NCBI GenBank assembly: GCA_910592205.1
Contig: CAJVPJ010001121.1
Coordinates: 1-12,105, forward strand
Direction of reading: 5' to 3'
Length of the DNA: 12,105 nucleotides
From: Paraglomus occultum
Lineage: Eukaryota; Glomeromycota; Glomeromycetes; Paraglomerales; Paraglomeraceae
Part shown: piece after piece, positions 8,464 through 12,105 of the stretch
Position numbering within the stretch: position 1 is the first letter of the stretch
Layout of the letters: each line of letters begins with the position of its first letter
Translations under genes and position numbers: made by a program
The notes under the pieces: model-generated
What the model saw: only the letters and a program-made list of their open reading frames with translations
Database searches by the model: none
Told to the model about the DNA's origin: nothing

Positions 8464-10124
8464 TCATACATCAGTGCGTCGAGCTATTCCTACGCTTCTT
8501 CTGGGCCTCAATTTAAATATTACATAGAAATTCTAAAACAAGAACATAAATTCATCATTAATAAATATACAAACATTTTTCTTTTTTCTTGTATGCGCTA
8601 TATTTACTTTAGATAAACAATAATATACCTTGATAAATGTATCGCCCAGCACCCATTCATCAGTATCAATTTCGCCACCTTGAGTGCCTGCAATGCAATC
8701 GTCTGTATCGTCTATACGCTGAAATGCAAGATCCTCGGCCGGCATGATATATTCTTCATCTCCAATAATGAAAGTAGTCGTAAACGTGTCGTCAATGTCA
8801 CAAGGAACAGTACGTAGTCCAGTTTCATTGTCAATCGCTGATCCGGGTATTTCAGCAAAAAGAATCTCTGCGTACTTTTCTGGAATTACGTTTATTGTCG
8901 TTCCAGTGTCTACTTTAAAATGTGCGGGAGGTGTAATAATCTTGTCGGCAACTTTGATACCCTTAACCGGAATTTCCCAATCCAGTAACGAAGTAACGGG
9001 AAGATACTGAATAGTACCTATAGGCAAACGACGTATATATTAAATACCCACGTGTTAATAATGTTTTCAAACAAAACTCGTGTATATACATATATTAAAC
9101 ATAATTTAACCCTTTACCTTTGATGACGGATATGTCAATGCCACCAAACATGATTTCTCCTCCACCTTCAGGCACTAAACGGATGCCAAAGACAGGTTCA
9201 GCTATCTACATTAAGCACGTATTAGCAATTATTTGGTTTTCTGCCTTGAACCATTTTTGTGTCATTTAATTAATTTACTCACTAAATTTTGTTCTACCAT
9301 GTTTTCGAATATCGTGTTGGGCTTATCTGGAATGGGCGACTTAGCACCAAACCCTAGTCCAAGTATGCCACTCCCAGGAAATGCTGCTGTAACATCGTCG
9401 GCTGCAACGAAAGCTTGGTCTTCTACTACAAGATATCCGACTGAAAAGACGTCTGTATGAGAATGTAAGAGAAATTGAGTAAACAAACAATAAGAAGAAA
9501 AAAAGGTTTAATTATATAGACCGTGTTTGTTAATTAATTACCCCTGACGACTCTTCCAGTTATCTTTAACCCAAGTCCAAATTCAATAGAAGTGGATCCG
9601 TCTACTTTTGCCGAAGGTAAACTGGACGTATCGAGTCTTTTCACGGCCGTGCAAGTATCCTTGTTACATCGAGAGGAAACTATCCATGAAGTCGATGAGC
9701 CAGTATCTATTTGGAGGGGAAATTCTTGGTATAATAATCCTATGCCAAAAACGCCAGTCCACTATGAATGACATTAATAAATGCAATATTATTTAATAAA
9801 TGAGCCGATCGCCGCTCTTTTCTCTTCCTATCTCTCTATTCTCCATGTCTCTCTTTCTCTCTTCCCTCCCTCTCTCTCGTAAGTAAATTAATACCTTTTG
9901 ATTCGAATACTTACTGAATTGTCATTGTCGTTTGTAGCGATTGGAAAAGACTCGATTAAACCTTCAGACTTGCGTGAGTTAGTTATCGGCTTAGGCCTCA
10001 TATCCCATCTCTTTGATATTTGGGTATTATAAACAATGGGCAAGCGCACGACTCGACCGTGTCGATTTGTCGGAAAGCTTCGTACCAATACAATGAACAA
10101 TAATAAAGTAATGTATAATCTCAT
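8464..10124 (-). CDS. Secreted pepsin-type (A1) aspartic protease II, six exons
   Basis: Hand-built exons in coding order are 10124-9915, 9761-9542, 9452-9283, 9205-9118, 9017-8629 and 8532-8464. Introns are 153, 89, 77, 100 and 96 bases (GT-AG, phases 0, 1, 0, 1, 0), giving 381 residues. The signal peptide is MRLYITLLLFIVLVRS. The propeptide carries VVRLPIVY and dibasic KR38-39, and is longer than in protease I. Catalytic Asp89 lies in IDTGSS and Asp266 in VDTGTT. Cys102/Cys107 form the small loop. GILGLGFG and EIMFGGIDISVIKG are family hallmarks. At the flap, IEFGLG puts Phe131 where pepsins have Tyr. The final exon supplies NFYVIF and GIARRTDV, the normal A1 ending after VLGDTFIK. Reading through intron 5 instead gives a spurious tail ending near 8533. 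The gene is convergent with its paralog, protease I, to its left. It probably encodes a secreted acid protease, perhaps with altered activity. Confidence 0.9.
9815..9878. repeat. Polypyrimidine (CT) tract, polypurine on the coding strand of intron 1
   Basis: About 64 bases are almost pure C and T on the plus strand, including runs of CTCTCT. They sit inside intron 1 of protease II, which is transcribed from the minus strand, so the pre-mRNA carries a GA-rich run. This explains why intron 1 is 153 bases against 77-100 for the others. The tract is a likely slippage-prone microsatellite. GA-rich RNA can act as a splicing enhancer in some systems, which is only a possibility here. Confidence 0.7.
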
Positions 10125-10129
10125 GATAT

Positions 10130-10254
10130 CGTATGAGATATTACGGGGTTGTGTGAAATTAAAGGAGAGAAGGAGTGTTTGATGTGATGGGTATGGAGAG
10201 GCTGGAAAAAAAATAAATGACGGGAAACTAGGCCAGAGACGGTCCTTTTTAAAT
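10130..10254 (-). promoter_or_regulatory. Promoter and CT-rich leader of protease II
   Basis: On the minus strand, ATTTAAAAAGG at 10254-10244 is about 120 bases before the ATG at 10124. A leader follows that is rich in C and T on the coding strand (10220-10150), a pattern common upstream of well-expressed fungal genes. The core block is identical over 11 bases to the one before protease I. Confidence 0.5.
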
Positions 10255-11006
10255 AATTTAAAACGTGTATTCAGCGATACGTGTTGTCCGAACCATAATG
10301 CGGCTCCTGTATATGATACAACGTATTTTTATGCATTGATCGCATTTTGTACACATATTGTCTATATATGGTTCAATCCAAACTCGATATCTTTTATGAT
10401 CTGAAAAAAGGCCGATGTGTATAAATATAACCAGCACTCCAGCTTTGGTAAAAGAATATAGAAAAGCGTTTATTCCTACAATGGTATTTGATGTAATACA
10501 TATTGCGTCTATTAAACCAGGGACACAAAGGGGAGCTAAAGGGAAAGACGGGCACGATAATAATAGTAGCAAATAAGATCTCCAATGACGTTTCTGTAGT
10601 TATTAATATTACGTTACTCACAGTTCATTGTTCCGTCGCTATAAATAGACAACCTCTCTTACACGGCTCGCCCATGATTGGCATAGTAACATGTGAACTA
10701 TGAAAGTAAATTTACTCCATACTCCTCGGCGAAGGATTATGGCACAACAGCCACCCGTGATCTTAAGCCCTTTCTGTAGTATCACGTGTTGGGAAACCAC
10801 TCGTTTTAGTGTTAATATTTGCTGTGAAAGATTTCTAATCAGAAAGAGAATGTCGTAAAAAGAACGTCCTGGCGTTTGTCGAAGGATGATCTTATTATAA
10901 AACTATAGAGATTATCAACAATAAACAAGAGTCCGAACACAATTGGTGTACTAATGTAAGGATAACAATTAATTAATATTTGATGTACGTATCAACCGTC
11001 TGCAAC
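10255..11006. other. Upstream spacer with an unassigned hydrophobic open stretch
   Basis: On the minus strand, 10258-10572 is open for 104 codons from a TTG. It includes a hydrophobic run (NAFLYSFTKAGVLVIFIHIG) followed by a basic turn (DHKRYRVW), so it could be a piece of another eroded membrane protein. A second frame (10394-10621) overlaps it. No ATG-started model, partner exon or family was found. The rest of the region to about 11000 shows nothing recognisable. Confidence 0.3.
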
Positions 11007-11565
11007 TATGTGTCAATCGCGCGAAATCATACGGCATCGTGGATTAGCAACCGTAATGGACGCGTCTGTTGGAATTTCTTATCATAACAGATTCCAACTT
11101 TTGATGACACATGATACTGTATCGTTACGCGTATTCCAATTGTTGATCAACTTTAGTCTGATCCTCCTCTGTTAAATATCGGGAATATATTAGTATTCGC
11201 TCAATACAGTAAAGCAAGTCAATTCACGTATGGCGTTTCCACCTACCAAGTCACTTGGCAGCTCAATTCTTTTTACAGTTTTTACATATGGCTTTCTTGG
11301 TAAACGTCTCCGTGAATTCACTCTTATAAATGTTTCGATCGGGAATCACCAGTGCAGCGTTGGTCCAGAAAGCTTGTTAATGTTTTTACCAAACGATATT
11401 TATCGCCCCTTGACTATAATTATGTCTGCAATTTTGACAAAGTCCCATCCGCGCCCGGAATGCTCGGTATCGCCCACTTGTATTTCATATGTGAATCATT
11501 ACACTGTCTATTTCACCAGTCATTCTACCCTCATAAAAGTAGTCAAGCGATGCTTTGTTAGATAG
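11007..11565 (+). pseudogene. Degraded third A1 aspartic protease relic
   Basis: Fragments in the order expected for an A1 protease lie on the plus strand in shifting frames. At 11007, YVSIARNHTASWISNRN resembles the EVSLG start and the region just after the first active-site motif, with about ten codons lost and no DTG left. At 11056-11172, SVGISYHNRF and THDTVSLRVFQ resemble the flap and the D-T-V-S strand. A TAG at 11191-11193 sits like the acceptor that begins exon 4 in both intact genes. It is followed by YSLNTVKQ, GSSILF and REFTLINVSIGN, matching the FSL, ELLFGG and second-lobe strands. Then SLLMFLPNDIY matches the stretch after the second DTG, which is itself replaced (VGPES). A frame change then gives YVCNFDKVPSAPG, like the second-lobe Cys strand. 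The call rests on motif order and spacing; each fragment alone is weak. Confidence 0.42.
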
Positions 11566-11753
11566 CAGCGCCTAATAAAGACCTCAAATTCTATTCATCC
11601 GCTAAAAGACATGTAATATGACTCACATGGCAAAATACAAATGCCCATTCCCCAATTCCAGACCGGTTTTCGCTTCCTCAAGTGAGCAGTCCTATCATTT
11701 GACATCTGATCCAGTTCGACGGCCCTCCCGACTCTGATCAAAGTACAAATATA

Positions 11754-11774
11754 TCCTTATTTTTATAATATCTG
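11754..11774. repeat. 21-bp near-identical repeat, copy 2 (mate at 5050-5070)
   Basis: It matches 5050-5070 at 20 of 21 positions in the same orientation. On the minus strand it contains TTATAAAAATAAGG, close to the TATA-like block of the other genes. It could be the remnant promoter of a lost gene. Confidence 0.45.
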
Positions 11775-12020
11775 AACAGCCCCGCCACACTTCCAACATT
11801 CACAAAAACTCAAGTACTTTCTCTAACCAGAGGATGTATTTCTAGAGTAAAGCTGGATATATATTGAGTTTACAGTTGTTGTCAAAAGGTCAACCATTCT
11901 GATTTCAAGTCATAGATCGGTGAATAGCATGGCCTGACTACGACGTAAAAGGTTACCTTATTTTGCAAACTTTAAGATTAGCGGGTTTGTCGAAAAACTG
12001 TAGACAACCAAGTTTATTGG

Positions 12021-12056
12021 CGCGCAACAGGCGGAATTAAACTACAGCGTTGCGCG
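12021..12056. repeat. 8-bp inverted repeat, GC-rich stem
   Basis: CGCGCAAC at 12021-12028 pairs fully with GTTGCGCG at 12049-12056 across a 20-base loop. GC-rich stems are rare in this AT-rich window. It may be part of a mobile-element end that continues past the right edge, but nothing else supports that. Confidence 0.35.
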
Positions 12057-12105
12057 GAGCTTGGACGACATGGAGTTACTGCGTTGTTGAGTTGACACGA
12101 AAGCC

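Larger units (their letters stand above)
11566..12105. other. Right-edge spacer; no gene recognised
   Basis: No convincing coding region was found. The second copy of the 21-base repeat lies at 11754-11774. On the plus strand it is followed by a C-rich, A-rich stretch (11776-11815) that looks like a leader, but the next ATG (about 11834) meets a stop after two codons. A short stem-loop lies at 12021-12056. A minus-strand 37-codon stretch beginning near 11705 has no recognised content. Confidence 0.35.

Noticed and set aside
8533-8628. C-terminal tail of protease II as read directly from the open frame (ending ...NDEFMFLF)
   Set aside because: It is intron sequence. The GT-AG pair restores the conserved A1 C-terminus in phase.
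8744-9010. Plus-strand 88-codon open stretch
   Set aside because: It is the antisense shadow of protease II exon 5.
1-12105. tRNA, rRNA or CRISPR arrays
   Set aside because: No cloverleaf B-box-like motif in context, no conserved rRNA blocks and no regularly spaced repeat array was seen on either strand.

Overview
The window looks like AT-rich nuclear DNA from a fungus, most likely an early-diverging lineage such as Mucoromycota. Four things point there: split genes with short GT-AG introns of 77-153 bases, two intron-rich secreted pepsin-type aspartic protease genes, a Tc1/mariner-type transposase start of the kind common in those fungi, and long gene-poor AT-rich spacers. The phylum is inference; no rRNA or marker gene is present.

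Layout. The left edge (1-161, minus) holds the first 53 codons of a Tc1/mariner-like transposase that runs out of the window. From 962 to about 1909, and perhaps to about 2500, the minus strand carries what looks like a decayed multi-pass membrane protein gene, with hydrophobic segments spread over shifted frames. The stretch 2420-4276 has no gene I can name, only open stretches with frameshifts and stops. A clear intronless secreted-protein gene lies at 4277-4855 (minus); it resembles a Cu/Zn superoxide dismutase barrel but lacks every metal-binding histidine.

The core is a convergent pair of A1 aspartic protease genes. Protease I is at 6058-7533 (plus, five exons, 368 residues) and protease II at 8464-10124 (minus, six exons, 381 residues). 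I built both gene models by hand from splice sites, phase and protein similarity. In each, both DTG active-site motifs survive splicing. They share three of their intron positions but differ in a fourth, and protease II has an additional last intron. A third, badly degraded protease relic appears at about 11007-11565 (plus), so the right half looks like a small expanded and eroding family of secreted proteases.

The three intact genes all encode proteins with signal peptides, and all have an upstream block of the form TATWTAAA(W)AAGG, which suggests a common core-promoter type. The two protease genes are separated by 930 bases containing a twice-repeated AT-rich dyad. No tRNA, rRNA or CRISPR array was seen.
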